Source of the DNA: Oreohelix idahoensis
Lineage: Eukaryota > Mollusca > Gastropoda > Stylommatophora > Oreohelicidae
Reading direction: 5' to 3'
Length of the DNA stretch: 64,000 bases
Assembly (NCBI GenBank): GCA_024509875.1
Contig: JAMPIV010011335.1
Coordinates: 124,001 to 188,000 of the forward strand
A program made the position numbers and the translations under genes. The notes beneath the pieces are model-generated. The model saw only the letters and a list, made by a program, of their open reading frames with translations, was not told where the DNA came from and did no database searches. This document shows, piece after piece, positions 43,007 through 53,294 of this stretch; the stretch's first letter is position 1, and each line of letters opens with the position of its first letter.

Positions 43007-45936
43007 AACTCCGCCTATGCTGGTCCCAAGCCCGGATGAAAAAGGAGGAGGGCGGCCTGCATGGAGGCCGTAAGGAGGCAGCCCCTCCACCATGCAAAGG
43101 CACAACAGGCCAATCACCTGTTTGTCTTAAACTATGATTACAAGTAATATAAGAGAGAAAACCGGACTGATTCTAAAGGTGACGAACTGGAACGGACTAC
43201 GACTTATGGAACTTGGAACACAAGAAGTATAAATGGGAAAGAAGAGGAGCTGATGGAAGAGATGAGGAAAGCAAAATTAGAAATCCTGGCTATTACCGAA
43301 ACAAAGAAAAAGGGACAAGGAGTCATGGATCTCGATGGCAACACTCTGCTATACAGTGGTGTACCCACATCTGAAAGAGCTAAAGGGGGCGTGGGTTGCC
43401 TTGTGGCCAAAAACCAGAAAGATAGTATCAAGGGATGGAACTTTGTCTCAGAGCGCATTATGGTTGTAAAACTAAAAGAAGGAGAAACCATAGTCAACCT
43501 GGTCATAGTGTATGGGCCAAATGAGGATGAGAGAGCAGAGGTCAAGGAAGAATTCTTCGAGCTGCTTCAAAGGACAGTGGATGACTGCCAAGATGAAATT
43601 ATCATGCTCGGAGATTTCAATGCCAGAGTTGGAAATGACCATGCTAGATGGGGTGGAGTTATCGGAAGATATGGAGAAGATACTCTCAATGACAATGGAA
43701 AGCGACTCCTTAGATTCTGCAGTGAGCAGAATCTGATCATTACAAACACAAAGTTCCCCCATAAGCACATACATGCATACACTAGATGTGAACCAACAAA
43801 GAATGAGAAGTCAGTGATCGACTATGCCATTGTTAGCAGGAGCTCATTCAAATATGTCCGGGATGCTAGAGTCTGGAGGGGGCCAGAGATTGGAAGTGAT
43901 CACTACCTGCTTACAATCAAAAGAATGACTGAAAGAGTTGCTCAGCCTAGGAACTGCCCAGCACCACGCAAGAAATCAAGTAAACGAATGGAAGAAATGA
44001 GCATTAAGACCTACAAGCTGAAAGAGCCAGAAATTAAGACCAAATATCAGGGGCTTATTGCTACAGCGGTGAGAAACGCAGAAGAACAACCTGATGACTT
44101 GGAAACCCTGTGGCTTAAATTCAAGGACATCATAAAGACAGCTGCTGCAGAAGCATGTGGTGAAGTCCAACTTGGGAACAAGAGAAAGAGGACACCTTGG
44201 TGGACAGAAGAAGTCAAAGAGAAAATAAGAGAGAAGAAAATGGCATGGAAACAATACTTAGGAGCTAAAAACACAGCAGGACAAATAGAGAAATATAGAG
44301 AATATGTGATACTCAGAACAGAAGCAAAGAACAAGGTGCTAGCAGCAAAACAGAAGTCCTGGGAAGAATTTGGAGAAAAGCTAGAAAAGGATGCGCAAGA
44401 AAACCAGAAATTGTTCTATAAGACCCTAAAGAACATGATGAAGGAAAAACAATGCTCTCTTAAATTTATAAAGGACAAGCAAGGCAAATTGCTTACTGCC
44501 CCGAAGGAAGTAATGGAAAGATGGAAAGAATATTTCTCAGAATTCCTTGATGGTGAGCAAGGTCAAGCATCAGAAATAATAACCACTAGCACAGAAGAGA
44601 AAACCAATGGTGGTGAAGATGACATAAAGATGGAAGAACTGAAGGCAGCACTGGAGAAAATCAAGATGGGCAAAGCAGCAGGGCATGATGGTATAACACC
44701 AGAAATGGTTAAGTACATGGGAGCATCAGGCGACCTATTACTCCTAAGGGTCCTACAGGCAGCGTGGTGCAACAAGGCCATACCAAAGGATTGGGAGATT
44801 GCCATCATAACACCGATTTTCAAAAAGGGTGACAATCGACAATGTGGAAACCACAGAGGCATATCCCTTCTCAGTGTCCCTGGTAAAATTTATTCTAGAA
44901 TCCTAGAGCAGAGACTCCGATGCCTAGCTGAGCCACAATTGGATGAAGCCCAGTGCGGATTCCGAGCAAACAGAAGTACTCAAGACCTAATCTTAACACT
45001 CAGGCAGTTGAGTGAAAAGGCCCTTGAGTACAAGAGTGAGATCCATCTTTGTTTCATAGATCTGGAAAAGGCGTTTGACAGGGTCCCCTGGAGCAAACTT
45101 TGGGACTGTTTGGCATGGAAGAACATTCCAGCACCTCTGATTCATGCTATACAGAGCTTCTACAAGTCTTGCAGAAATTATGTGAGGACAGCAAACCATA
45201 AGTCAGAAGAGTTCAGGACCACCACTGGTGTAAGACAAGGCGATATCCTGTCACCTTATCTTTTCATACTCCTCATGAACGATGTCATCAAGGCATGTAA
45301 GGAGAGAACAAGAAAGTATTCAGTGGGGTACTGGAAGATGAGAGAGGTCTGTATTTCAGAGCTAGCATTTGCTGATGATGTTTTCCTGATTGCTAAATCA
45401 GAGACACATCTCCAATCCAACCTGCAAGTCTGGAAGGAAGAGCTGGAGAAGAGAGGGATAGTCATAAGCAGCTCTAAAACAAAATCCATGGTGATATCAC
45501 GAGAAGAAAGAAAACATCAGATTAAGTTGGGAGAACAGGTCCTGGAGCAGGTCGACCACTTTAAATATCCCATAGCTATTATAGACTGAAAGGGAGGCAT
45601 CAAAGAAGAGTTGGCCACTCGAAAAGCAGCGGCTGGGAGACTTTTTCAGGCCATAAATCGAGGATTCCTCAGCAAGAAAGAGGTTGGTAAGAAAACGAAG
45701 ATGGCTGTATACCGCTCCACCTATGTCTCAGTCTTGACATATGGATGCGAGTCACGGGCAATGACTACAACCCACAAAATCCAGATCCAAACATCAGAAA
45801 TGAGGTATCTGAGGAAGGTGGTTGAAGTAACAAGAAGAGACATGGTCCGCAACCAGACAATCCGTCAAGGCCTAAAATACCACCCGCTGCAGACCCAAAT
45901 GGAACAGTCCCAACTAAGATGGTTTGGCCATGTCTG
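43007..45936 (+). mobile_element. LINE-A copy 2 (tandem unit 1)
   Basis: The best-preserved LINE-A. It has a 5' leader at 43007-43252, a long ORF for endonuclease and RT at 43253-45589, then a continuation in a second frame to 45936. The last part of the protein and the 3' tail are missing because the tandem duplication joint lies at 45937. It lacks the 7 bp present in copy 1 before the endonuclease, so the upstream ATG at 43134 no longer reads into the ORF. Confidence 0.9.
43253..45589 (+). CDS. LINE-A endonuclease-reverse transcriptase, 778 codons
   Basis: APE-type endonuclease and reverse transcriptase that would nick DNA and prime cDNA synthesis at the target. Endonuclease signs: Glu in ITETKKKG (about residue 16), GDFN at 120-123, SDH at 215-217. 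A charged linker (230-430) precedes the RT: GKAAGHDGITPEMVKYMG, HRGISLLSVPGKIYSRIL, FIDLEKAFDRVPWSKLW, GVRQGDILSPYLFILL, and catalytic FADD at 706-709. The end reads DHFKYPIAIID and stops; compared with copies at 15.3 and 41.9 kb this is a local base change and frame loss, and the same damage is in unit 2. The N-terminal endonuclease strand TYGTWNTRSING lies upstream of this ATG in frame (from about 43203) and is untranslated if 43253 is the start, so the product would be defective. It is still the most complete LINE protein in the window. Confidence 0.9.
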   Translation: MEEMRKAKLEILAITETKKKGQGVMDLDGNTLLYSGVPTSERAKGGVGCLVAKNQKDSIKGWNFVSERIMVVKLKEGETIVNLVIVYGPNEDERAEVKEEFFELLQRTVDDCQDEIIMLGDFNARVGNDHARWGGVIGRYGEDTLNDNGKRLLRFCSEQNLIITNTKFPHKHIHAYTRCEPTKNEKSVIDYAIVSRSSFKYVRDARVWRGPEIGSDHYLLTIKRMTERVAQPRNCPAPRKKSSKRMEEMSIKTYKLKEPEIKTKYQGLIATAVRNAEEQPDDLETLWLKFKDIIKTAAAEACGEVQLGNKRKRTPWWTEEVKEKIREKKMAWKQYLGAKNTAGQIEKYREYVILRTEAKNKVLAAKQKSWEEFGEKLEKDAQENQKLFYKTLKNMMKEKQCSLKFIKDKQGKLLTAPKEVMERWKEYFSEFLDGEQGQASEIITTSTEEKTNGGEDDIKMEELKAALEKIKMGKAAGHDGITPEMVKYMGASGDLLLLRVLQAAWCNKAIPKDWEIAIITPIFKKGDNRQCGNHRGISLLSVPGKIYSRILEQRLRCLAEPQLDEAQCGFRANRSTQDLILTLRQLSEKALEYKSEIHLCFIDLEKAFDRVPWSKLWDCLAWKNIPAPLIHAIQSFYKSCRNYVRTANHKSEEFRTTTGVRQGDILSPYLFILLMNDVIKACKERTRKYSVGYWKMREVCISELAFADDVFLIAKSETHLQSNLQVWKEELEKRGIVISSSKTKSMVISREERKHQIKLGEQVLEQVDHFKYPIAIID

Positions 45937-46569
45937 ACGAGTTTGGGCTATTTTCGAATGCAGTTTGGGCACCTCTGGCTACTCTTCGAACATCATTTGG
46001 ACAACATTTGAAACCCTAAAAAATCCTGTTTCCAAAATAAAGCCATCCCGTGGATTTCAGATAAACAGTTACAGATCTATATAATGAAATAAAGTGGAGA
46101 TCAAGTCTTGGCTTCTTCTTTCAAAACTCACAACTGTGAACTCTTCCCGTCACTGAGTCCAAATTTTACAAATAGGGCCAATAATTTTTATACTCTACAG
46201 CAGCGATGTTCAACCTTTTTCAATTCAATGCACACTGAACAAAGCGCTAAAATTGTCAAAGAACACCACCAGTTACTTTAAGGAGATATTTTATCATTAA
46301 AAAAACCAAGTATTAAGATTGTGAACTCCGCCTATGCTGGTCCCAAGCCCGGATGAAAAAGGAGGAGGGCGGCCTGCATGGAGGCCATAAGGAGGCAGCC
46401 CCTCCACCATGCAAAGGCACAACAGGCCAATCACCTGTTTGTCTTAAACTATGATTACAAGTAATATAAGAGAGAAAACCGGACTGATTCTAAAGGTGAC
46501 GAACTGGAACGGACTACGACTTATGGAACTTGGAACACAAGAAGTATAAATGGGAAAGAAGAGGAGCTG

Positions 46570-48114
46570 ATGGAAGAGATGAGGAAAGCAAAACTAGAAA
46601 TCCTGGCTATTACCGAAACAAAGAAAAAGGGACAAGGAGTCATGGATCTCGATGGCAACTCTCTGCTATACAGTGGTGTACCCACATCTGAAAGAGCTAA
46701 AGGGGGCGTGGGTTGCCTTGTGGCCAAAAACCAGAAAGATAGTATCAAGGGATGGAACTTTGTCTCAGAGCGCATTATGGTTGTAAAACTAAAAGAAGGA
46801 GAAACCATAGTCAACCTGGTCATAGTGTATGGGCCAAATGAGGATGAGAGAGCAGAGGTCAAGGAAGAATTCTTCGAGCTGCTTCAAAGGACAGTGGATG
46901 ACTGCCAAGATGAAATTATCATGCTCGGAGATTTCAATGTCAGAGTTGGAAATGACCATGCTAGATGGGGTGGAGTTATCGGAAGATATGGAGAAGATAC
47001 TCTCAATGACAATGGAAAGCGACTCCTCAGATTCTGCAGTGAGCAGAATCTGATCATTACCAACACAAAGTTCCCCCATAAGCGCATACATGCATACACT
47101 AGGTGTGAACCAACAAAGAATGAGAAGTCAGTGATCGACTATGCCATTGTTAGCAGGAGCTCATTCAAATATGTCCGGGATGCTAGAGTCTGGAGGGGGC
47201 CAGAGATTGGAAGTGATCACTACCTGCTTACAATCAAAAGAATGACTGAAAGAGTTGCTCAGCCTAGGAACTGCCCAGCACCACGCAAGAAATCAAGTAA
47301 ACGAACGGAAGAAATGAGCATTAAGATCTACAAGCTGAAAGAGCCAGAAATTAAGACCAGATATCAGGGGCTTATTGCTACAGCGGTGAGAAACGCAGAA
47401 GAACAACCTGATGACTTGGAAACCCAGTGGCTTAAATTCAAGGACATCATAAAGACAGCTGCTGCAGAAGCATGTGGTGAAGTCCGACTTGGGAACAAGA
47501 GAAAGAGGACACCTTGGTGGACAGAAGAAGTCAAAGAGAAAATAAGAGAGAAGAAAATGGCATGGAAACAATACTTAGGAGCTAAAAACACAGCAGGACA
47601 AATAGAGAAATATAGAGAATATGTGATACTCAGAACAGAAGCAAAGAACAAGGTGCTAGCAGCAAAACAGAAGTCCTGGGAAGAATTTGGAGAAAAGCTA
47701 GAAAAGGATGCGCAAGAAAACCAGAAATTGTTCTATAAGACCCTAAAGAACATGATGAAGGAAAAACAATGCTCTCTTAAATTTATAAAGGACAAGCAAG
47801 GCAAATTGCTTACTGCCCCGAAGGAAGTAATGGAAAGATGGAAAGAATATTTCTCAGAACTCCTTGATGGTGAGCAAGGTCAAGCATCAGAAATAATAAC
47901 CACTAGCACAGAAGAGAAAACCAATGGTGGTGAAGATGACATAAAGATGGAAGAACTGAAGGCAGCACTGGAGAAAATCAAGATGGGCAAAGCAGCAGGG
48001 CATGATGGTATAACACCAGAAATGGTTAAGTACATGGGAGCATCAGGCGACCTATTACTCCTAAGGGTCCTACAGGCAGCGTGGTGCAACAAGGCCATAC
48101 CAAAGGATTGGTAG
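46570..48114 (+). pseudogene. LINE-A endonuclease and RT N-terminus, stopped
   Basis: 514 codons with the complete endonuclease core and the linker, nearly identical to unit 1, with a handful of substitutions. A single base change gives a stop just before the RT core. Everything the RT needs for catalysis lies after the stop. Confidence 0.85.
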
Positions 48115-48426
48115 ATTGCCATCATAACACCGATTTTCAAAAAGGGTGACAATCGACAATGTGGAAACCACAGAGGCATATCCCTTCTCAGTGTCCCTGG
48201 TAAAATTTATTCTAGAATCCTAGAGCAGAGACTCCGATGCCTAGCTGAGCCACAATTGGATGAAGCCCAGTGCGGATTCCGAGCAAACAGAAGTACTCAA
48301 GATCTAATCTTAACACTCAGGTAGCCGAGTGAAAAGGCCCTTGAGTACAAGAGTGAGATCCATCTTTGTTTCATAGATCTGGAAAAGGCGTTTGACAGGG
48401 TCCCCTGGAGCAAACTTTGGGACTGT

Positions 48427-48906
48427 TTGGCAAGGAAGAATATTCCAGCACCTCTGATTCATGCTATACAGAGCTTCTACAAGTCTTGCAGAAATTATGT
48501 GAGGACAGCAAACCATAAGTCAGAAGAGTTCAGGACCTCCACTGGTGTAAGACAAGGCGATATCCTGTCACCTTATCTTTTCATACTCCTCATGAACGAT
48601 GTCATCAAGGCATGTAAGGAGAGAACAAGAAAGTATTCAGTGGGGTACTGGAAGATGAGACAGGTCTGTATTTCAGAGCTAGCATTTGCTGATGATGTTG
48701 TCCTGATTGCTAAATCAGAGACACATCTCCAATCCAACCTGCAAGTCTGGAAGGAAGAGCTGGAGAAGAGAGGGATAGTCATAAGCAGCTCTAAAACAAA
48801 ATCCATGGTGATATCACGAGAAGAAAGAAAACATCAGATTAAGTTGGGAGAACGGGTCCTGGAGCAGGTCGACCACTTTAAATATCTCATAGCTATTATA
48901 GACTGA
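48427..48906 (+). pseudogene. LINE-A RT core, downstream frame
   Basis: The frame continues from the stopped ORF: GVRQGDILSPYLFILLMND, ELAFADDVVLIAKSE and EERKHQIKLGERVLEQVDH, then the same IAIID-stop as unit 1. Sharing this stop shows that the duplication happened after the stop arose. Confidence 0.85.
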
Positions 48907-49236
48907 AAGGGAGGCATCAAAGAAGAGTTGGCCACTCAAAAAGCAGCGGCTGGGAGACTTTTTTCCGCAACCAGACGATCCGTCAAGGCCTAAAATCCCA
49001 CCTGCTGCAGACCTAAATAGAACAGTCCCAACTAAGATGGTTTGGCCATGTCTGCAGAATGGGAGAAGATCGGCTACCACGACAAGCATGGGAAACAAAG
49101 AGCCAGGGATCCAGACCTCCAGGACGACCCAGAGTCCGCTGGGAGGACAACATTAGACAATCTTTGAAGGACCGAGGACTAGAATGGAACCAGGCCAGGA
49201 GGAAGACAGCCGATAGAATAGTCTGGCGCTCTCTCT

Positions 49237-49270
49237 TCCAAACCTCTACCGTGAGGTGTAGAGGTTTGGA
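49237..49270. repeat. Perfect 13-bp inverted repeat at the LINE-A 3' edge
   Basis: Arms tccaaacctctac (49237-49249) and gtagaggtttgga (49258-49270) with an 8-base spacer. The right arm is the LINE-A 3' end in reverse orientation, so the element ends in a fold-back of its own last bases. Confidence 0.85.
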
Positions 49271-50291
49271 AAAAAATAGTATTGATCTGTAATTTCACAA
49301 GATTTTAAAAAATTTATATTCATTTAAATGTTGTGTGCAGCTTAACCATTTTGATCATCTCATCCAGTATTTTTTCAAACTACTAATTTTGAAATGAGGG
49401 TCTCTCTGCGCAGGAACCAGTGTATAAAAAACAACGCCAGGTTTCTTTTGCTTGGCCAGTGAGACGAATCCTTCCAGGCTTCCCAACATAGAGGGAGTAC
49501 CATCCATGAAGATGCATATGCATACTTTCCATGACAAATCACGAGAACTGAAAGAACAGTGGACAACATCAAGAATGTCCTGGCCTTTTGTTGTTTATGG
49601 AAGTGGTTTGCAAAATAAAAATTGGCCAATGATGTCTCCATTACAGACAAACTGACTGAATGCTAGGAGCTGAGCTTTTTTCAGTGATGTCAGTTGACTC
49701 GTCCAACTGGATGGTAAAAAAAATAGGCTTCTTTAATGTTAGCTATCACTTGTGCCAGCAACTCTTCATTCACTGTCATTATCTAACTTACGATTTTTAT
49801 TTAGAAATCTGTTCATGTCAAATAAAGCCTTAAAACTATAACAATCAACCAAATTCAGAAATAACAAAACAACTAAAACTAAACAGAAATAACAAACAAA
49901 AATGCGGGAAAGGTTATCTGTAGACATGTGTATTATGGTGACTTCCCCTTGTAATGTTTGTCTTGGTCATGTTCAAATGGGTAAAGGTTCTCTTTCATTA
50001 CAATGCACTGTGGCTCAACAACGCTGAAAGGTGGGGTTATGAAAGTACACTGCAAAGTTATTTTAGGATCTGGAACAATAGGGACGGGAGTTCTTAGAAT
50101 TTACTATAATAAGTTTTGTTTTAATTAAACTGTTCCTGTTTTCATTCTTATCGACCTTTTATGAAAAACAGACAGTACTTCCAAAAGTAACCTCAACGAT
50201 TTTTTTATTCCACAGTTTTTGTTCCGACCATCTCACAAACTATCGCAGCACACATGTGGACCTTTCACGGCACACTGGTTGAAAATCACTG
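49271..50291 (-). mobile_element. hAT transposon, right part
   Basis: Continues from the LINE-A 3' edge to the hAT terminus at 50291, where ggttgaaaatcactg is the inverted match of the left end and the 8-bp target copy ctctatag follows. A transposase relic lies within at about 49340-49800. The remaining sequence to 50277 is non-coding. Confidence 0.8.
49340..49800 (-). pseudogene. hAT transposase relic
   Basis: The minus strand carries IQLDESTDVT-like residues at about 49690-49720, QILFCKPL-type sequence, WKVCICIFMDGTPSMLGSLE and GFVSLAKQKKPGV. This is the core of hAT transposases of the ZBED5/GTF2IRD2-like kind (LDESTD, DGAPAMLG..GF). Stops and frame shifts separate the pieces. The BED finger and C-terminal dimerisation region are not seen, so it cannot encode an active enzyme. 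Its position inside matched hAT ends supports the assignment. Confidence 0.7.
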
Positions 50292-50499
50292 CTCTATAGG
50301 CAAATAGTTCTATTTAATTTATTGCACTATTTACAAACTTTAACAGGCAAACAGTTTTGTCCATTTAATTTATTGCATCATTTATAACCTTTTACAAGCA
50401 AATATATGTGTTCATTTCATTCACTGCAGTATTAACGGAGCCATACAATTGGACATTTGATATCTGAGTTAAAGATTCATATTTCTGTGTTGATTTTTT

Positions 50500-50735
50500 T
50501 CTGTCAAGTCAGTCCTACAGTATATGTCTCTGAAATAGGAAGAACAACAATCAAGAAAATACAAACAAATTAATGTGTGTTTGCATTGAATAAAAGGATT
50601 GAAACACTTGAGAAGATCATCAGTATGGAATATATGACAAGAACCATACAGATTCTAGTTGAACATCAGATGAAAGGAAGACACTGGTGATGGATAGGAC
50701 ACAAACTGAGGAAATCTGTTGATAAAATTATGTCT
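50500..50735 (+). mobile_element. LINE-B relic
   Basis: Degraded plus-strand match to the LINE-B C-terminal part: NKRIETLEKIISMEYMTRT, then WIGHKLRKSVDK. It breaks off at about 50735, where a segment repeated at 56.0 kb begins. Confidence 0.65.
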
Positions 50736-51125
50736 TTTTCTTTCTCCTTGTTGCTCCTAACTGAGCAAAGAGTCATGACTGTCTCCAGGAAGTCTTGACC
50801 CAGTATCTGCATGCTACTTACAGTGGTCATTTAAATGCAATCAATTTTACATGATTGGTTACCAGCGTTATCAAAACCTCGTATTTAATTTCTTCAATAA
50901 ATATAGTAACATAAGTCACCTGTAGGTACTTTAATATATGCTACTGGGTATGAAAAGCTTACAAGCTTTACTGCAACAACTTTAATATATGTTACTGGGA
51001 GCTTTTTAACTGCAGTAACTTTAATATACACTTCTGGATCTGGATATATAGAAGAATGAGGCGCATCTCAGGGACAGAGAAGAAAACAAAGAATGAGGTC
51101 CTAGAAAACCAAGGTATGAGAAGAG
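50690..51125. repeat. Dispersed duplicate, copy 1 (partner 55985-56385)
   Basis: About 430 bp match 55985-56385 in the same orientation: aaactgaggaaatctgttgat, then ctgagca..gagtcat, then the LINE-F start. Copy 1 has an extra unit of actttaatatatg.tactggg near 50930-50995. Confidence 0.8.
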
Positions 51126-51370
51126 AGTTAAGAAAGGATATAAATTAGGCGGCTATATTTGGGCCATATAAAAGGACATTACACCTTGCAGAAGGCCGTA
51201 ACAGAAGGCAGAGTTGAAGGCAAATATGCAAGGGGAAGCCAGCACTATAAGTGGGAAAATAACATCAACAGATGGACAGGAAAGAGTCTAACAGAGCGCA
51301 CCATCAAGACAAGAGACAGAAGATGTTGAAGATCCATTGCAGAGATAGCACCTGATAATGATGATGATGT
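51044..51370 (+). mobile_element. LINE-F 3' end
   Basis: Degraded LINE-F end: WIYRRMRRIS-like start, GHIKGHYTLQKAV, YKWENNINRWTGKSLTE, finishing with a gatgatgatgat-like tail at about 51354-51368. Compare 37598-38159. Inactive. Confidence 0.8.
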
Positions 51371-51483
51371 GAACATGTTTCAAGTAGTTCTTGAGGATAT
51401 AATGAAAGAATATGATAACTCCTCCCTCAGGCATGTTGAAGGAGATAACTCAGGTGTGGTTGTGTGAGAAAATAACCTCAGGA

Positions 51484-51590
51484 GCTAAAGGTAGATACCT
51501 TTGAAGACCCTCAGTACCTACTCTGAAGTTTGGCCACTGTTGGACCATCACTGCAGAGCAAGGGGAGTAAATCCCACGACAGGTTGCAAA
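51484..51590. repeat. Interspersed repeat, copy 2
   Basis: Second copy of the repeat at 32310-32425, same orientation; gaaggtagataccttt-like start (aaggtagatacc), atcactgcagagcaa and aatcccacgaca. Confidence 0.55.
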
Positions 51591-51640
51591 TGTAAAAGAA
51601 ACTGATACATAAGTCGCTGCTGTAACAGCACAAGAATGCT

Positions 51641-52185
51641 TCTATAAAACTTGAACTAAATCAACTGTAAACATCCCTGACCTTTTGGCTTCTGTAAAAC
51701 TTGAACTAAATCAACTGTAAACATCCCTGACCTTTTGGTTTCTGTAAAACTTGAACTAAATCAACTGTAAACATCCCTGACCTTTTGGCTTCTGTAAAAC
51801 TTGAACTAAATCAACTGTAAACATCCCTGACCTTTTGGCTTCTGTAAAACTTGAACTAAATCAACTGTAAACATCCCTGACCTTTTGGCTTCTGTAAAAC
51901 GAACTAAATCAACTGTAAACATCCCTGACCTTTTGGCTTCTGTAAAACTTGAACTAAATCAACTGTAAACATACCTGACCTTTTGGCTTCTGTAAAACTT
52001 GAACTAAATCAACTGTAAACATCCTTGACCTTTTGGCTTCTGTAAAACTTGAACTAAATCAACTGTAAACATCCCTGACCTTTTGGCTTCTGTAAAACTT
52101 GAACTAAATCAACTGTAAACATCCCTGACCTTTTGGCTTCTGTAAAACTTGAACTAAATCAACTGTAAACATCCCTGACCTTTTT
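51641..52185. repeat. 50-bp minisatellite, 11 units
   Basis: Units start with tct(g/a)taaaac at 51641, 51691, 51741, 51791, 51841, 51891, 51939, 51989, 52039, 52089 and 52139. Each contains gaactaaatcaactgtaaac and cctgaccttttgg. One unit lacks two bases (48 bp). Units differ at only a few positions, so the array is young. No spacers, so it is not a CRISPR-like array. Confidence 0.97.
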
Positions 52186-52285
52186 CTGATATATGCACAT
52201 ACTCATGTCGTGACTGGCATGAAAATTGCAGGAAAAAAATAAAACATTTAAACACAAATTTGTGCACAGATTAAATGTGACCTAC

Positions 52286-52352
52286 CCGTCTTTGTGACAG
52301 AACATGCAGGATCGTCCTCGTCATCTTTTATTTCACTCTTTAAGGTGTCTCT
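52286..52352 (-). CDS. Candidate small coding exon
   Basis: On the minus strand: acceptor tttttgtttcag, then 67 bp encoding RDTLKSEIKDDEDDPACSV plus TKT, then the donor gtaggt. Clean splice signals and an acidic SEIKDDEDD run suggest a real exon. It ends in phase 1, as the finger exon at 38852 requires, and lies upstream on the same strand, so it could be an earlier exon of that gene. About 13 kb of inserted LINE and hAT sequence would then lie in the intron. No domain is recognised. Confidence 0.45.
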
Positions 52353-52460
52353 CTGAAACAAAAAATGTGTACATATTCAAGTCTGTGACCAGCAGGATCA
52401 CCATAGAAGATGAAAACATCTATGTTTATTTTTAAAGCTGCATGAAATTTAATGGAATGT

Positions 52461-53283
52461 CTTCTTCTTTGATCCTTAGCTGCAGACTGTCAAAGCAGTC
52501 AGTGGCCATCACGCCTGGTGACGTCTTGTAGGGCAGCAACAAAGGCTTCTACTCTGTACGGTCGGTGGCCATCCTTCATTCAGTGCCCCAACTCTGATTC
52601 ATACTTTGCATCTCAGCCTCCACAGTTCTCCGCCAAGTTGTTTTTGGTCAGCCTCTCTTTCACCTTTCTTCAGGGGTCCATACCATAGCTGTTCTTGTGA
52701 TGGCATCTAGGTCTCTTCTGAGGACGTGGCCAACCCAACTCCAGCGTCTGCCAGCTATGATTGTGTGCATGTCCTCTTGGTTACTTCGAATAAGTAGTTC
52801 TTGGTTGCTGATGGTATTCGGCCAAAAGATTTGGTGAATGTTGTGCACATTGTGTGGAAAGAGGACAGTTTCGACATTTCCGTCTCTGTTACTCTCCAGC
52901 ATTCCACACCATAGAGAAGCACAGAAAGTACACAGCTCTCATATAATCTTAATTTGGTGTTTGTACTGTACTGGGAAGACTTCCAGATGTTGTTGAGATT
53001 AGCAAAGGCTGTTCTCACTTTATTCATTCTGTTGTTGATGTCCTTGCTTGTTCTGCCGTCTGGTGTTACTATGCATCCTAAGTATGTAAATGTGCCTATC
53101 TGTTCTAGCTTCTGGTTCCTTATTGTTATTGGTTCAGGATTGCCCACATTTAGTGTCATGATCTCTGTCTTCTTCAGATCGATGTTCAGGCCAACCTGCT
53201 GGCCATACTTATTCAGTCTATCGGTTTTTTCTTGGATGTGTTGATGTGAATGAGCAAATAGTGCAATGTCGTCTGCATATTCC
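52461..53283 (-). mobile_element. LINE-E, 5'-truncated insertion
   Basis: Flanked by taatggaatgt at 52450-52460 and 53284-53294 (11 bp, perfect). On the minus strand: YADDIALFAHSHQ at the right edge, KKTEIMTLNVGNPEPI, FTYLGCIVTPDGRTSKDIN, LLYGVECWRVTETEM, and WVGHVLRRDLDAITR. The 3' tail carries the acgtca..aggcgt hairpin variant and ends cttcttctt (reversed gaagaag) at 52461. One frame break occurs near 52830. Inactive. Confidence 0.9.
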
Positions 53284-53294
53284 TAATGGAATGT

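Larger units (their letters stand above)
42621..45937. repeat. 3,317-bp tandem duplication, unit 1
   Basis: Unit 1 spans flanking DNA, the left end of a hAT transposon and most of a LINE-A. The next copy starts at 45938 with the same cgagtttgggctatt. Corresponding positions differ by exactly 3317 (for example 43253 and 46570). The junction joins LINE-A at ggccatgtctg to flanking cgagtttggg with no more than a base or so of shared sequence. This points to a non-homologous tandem duplication, or to an assembly duplication of two haplotypes. Confidence 0.9.
46324..49250 (+). mobile_element. LINE-A copy 3 (tandem unit 2)
   Basis: Leader, endonuclease and RT as in copy 2. The ORF 46570-48114 holds the endonuclease and RT start (GDFNVRVGND; GKAAGHDGITPEMV) and stops where GAG became TAG after KDW. 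The RT core continues at 48427-48906 with ELAFADDVVLIA. A roughly 200-bp deletion follows, then the C-terminal end. The 3' edge is replaced by an inverted piece of the same sequence at 49237-49270. Inactive. Confidence 0.9.
45938..49254. repeat. 3,317-bp tandem duplication, unit 2
   Basis: The second copy, close to identical to unit 1, with added damage: a premature stop at about 48112, another at about 48322, and a deletion of roughly 200 bp at about 48960 (gggagacttttt joined to ccgcaaccagac). Beyond the position of the unit-1 joint it continues to the LINE-A 3' region, so unit 2 holds the original right-hand continuation. Confidence 0.85.

Noticed and set aside
43204..43774. Open frames antisense to LINE-A (also at 46.5-47.1 kb)
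   Set aside because: They mirror the endonuclease codons and recur wherever that sequence does; shadows of the sense frame.
51641..52185. CRISPR-like array
   Set aside because: Units are contiguous, with no unique spacers, in a eukaryotic setting.
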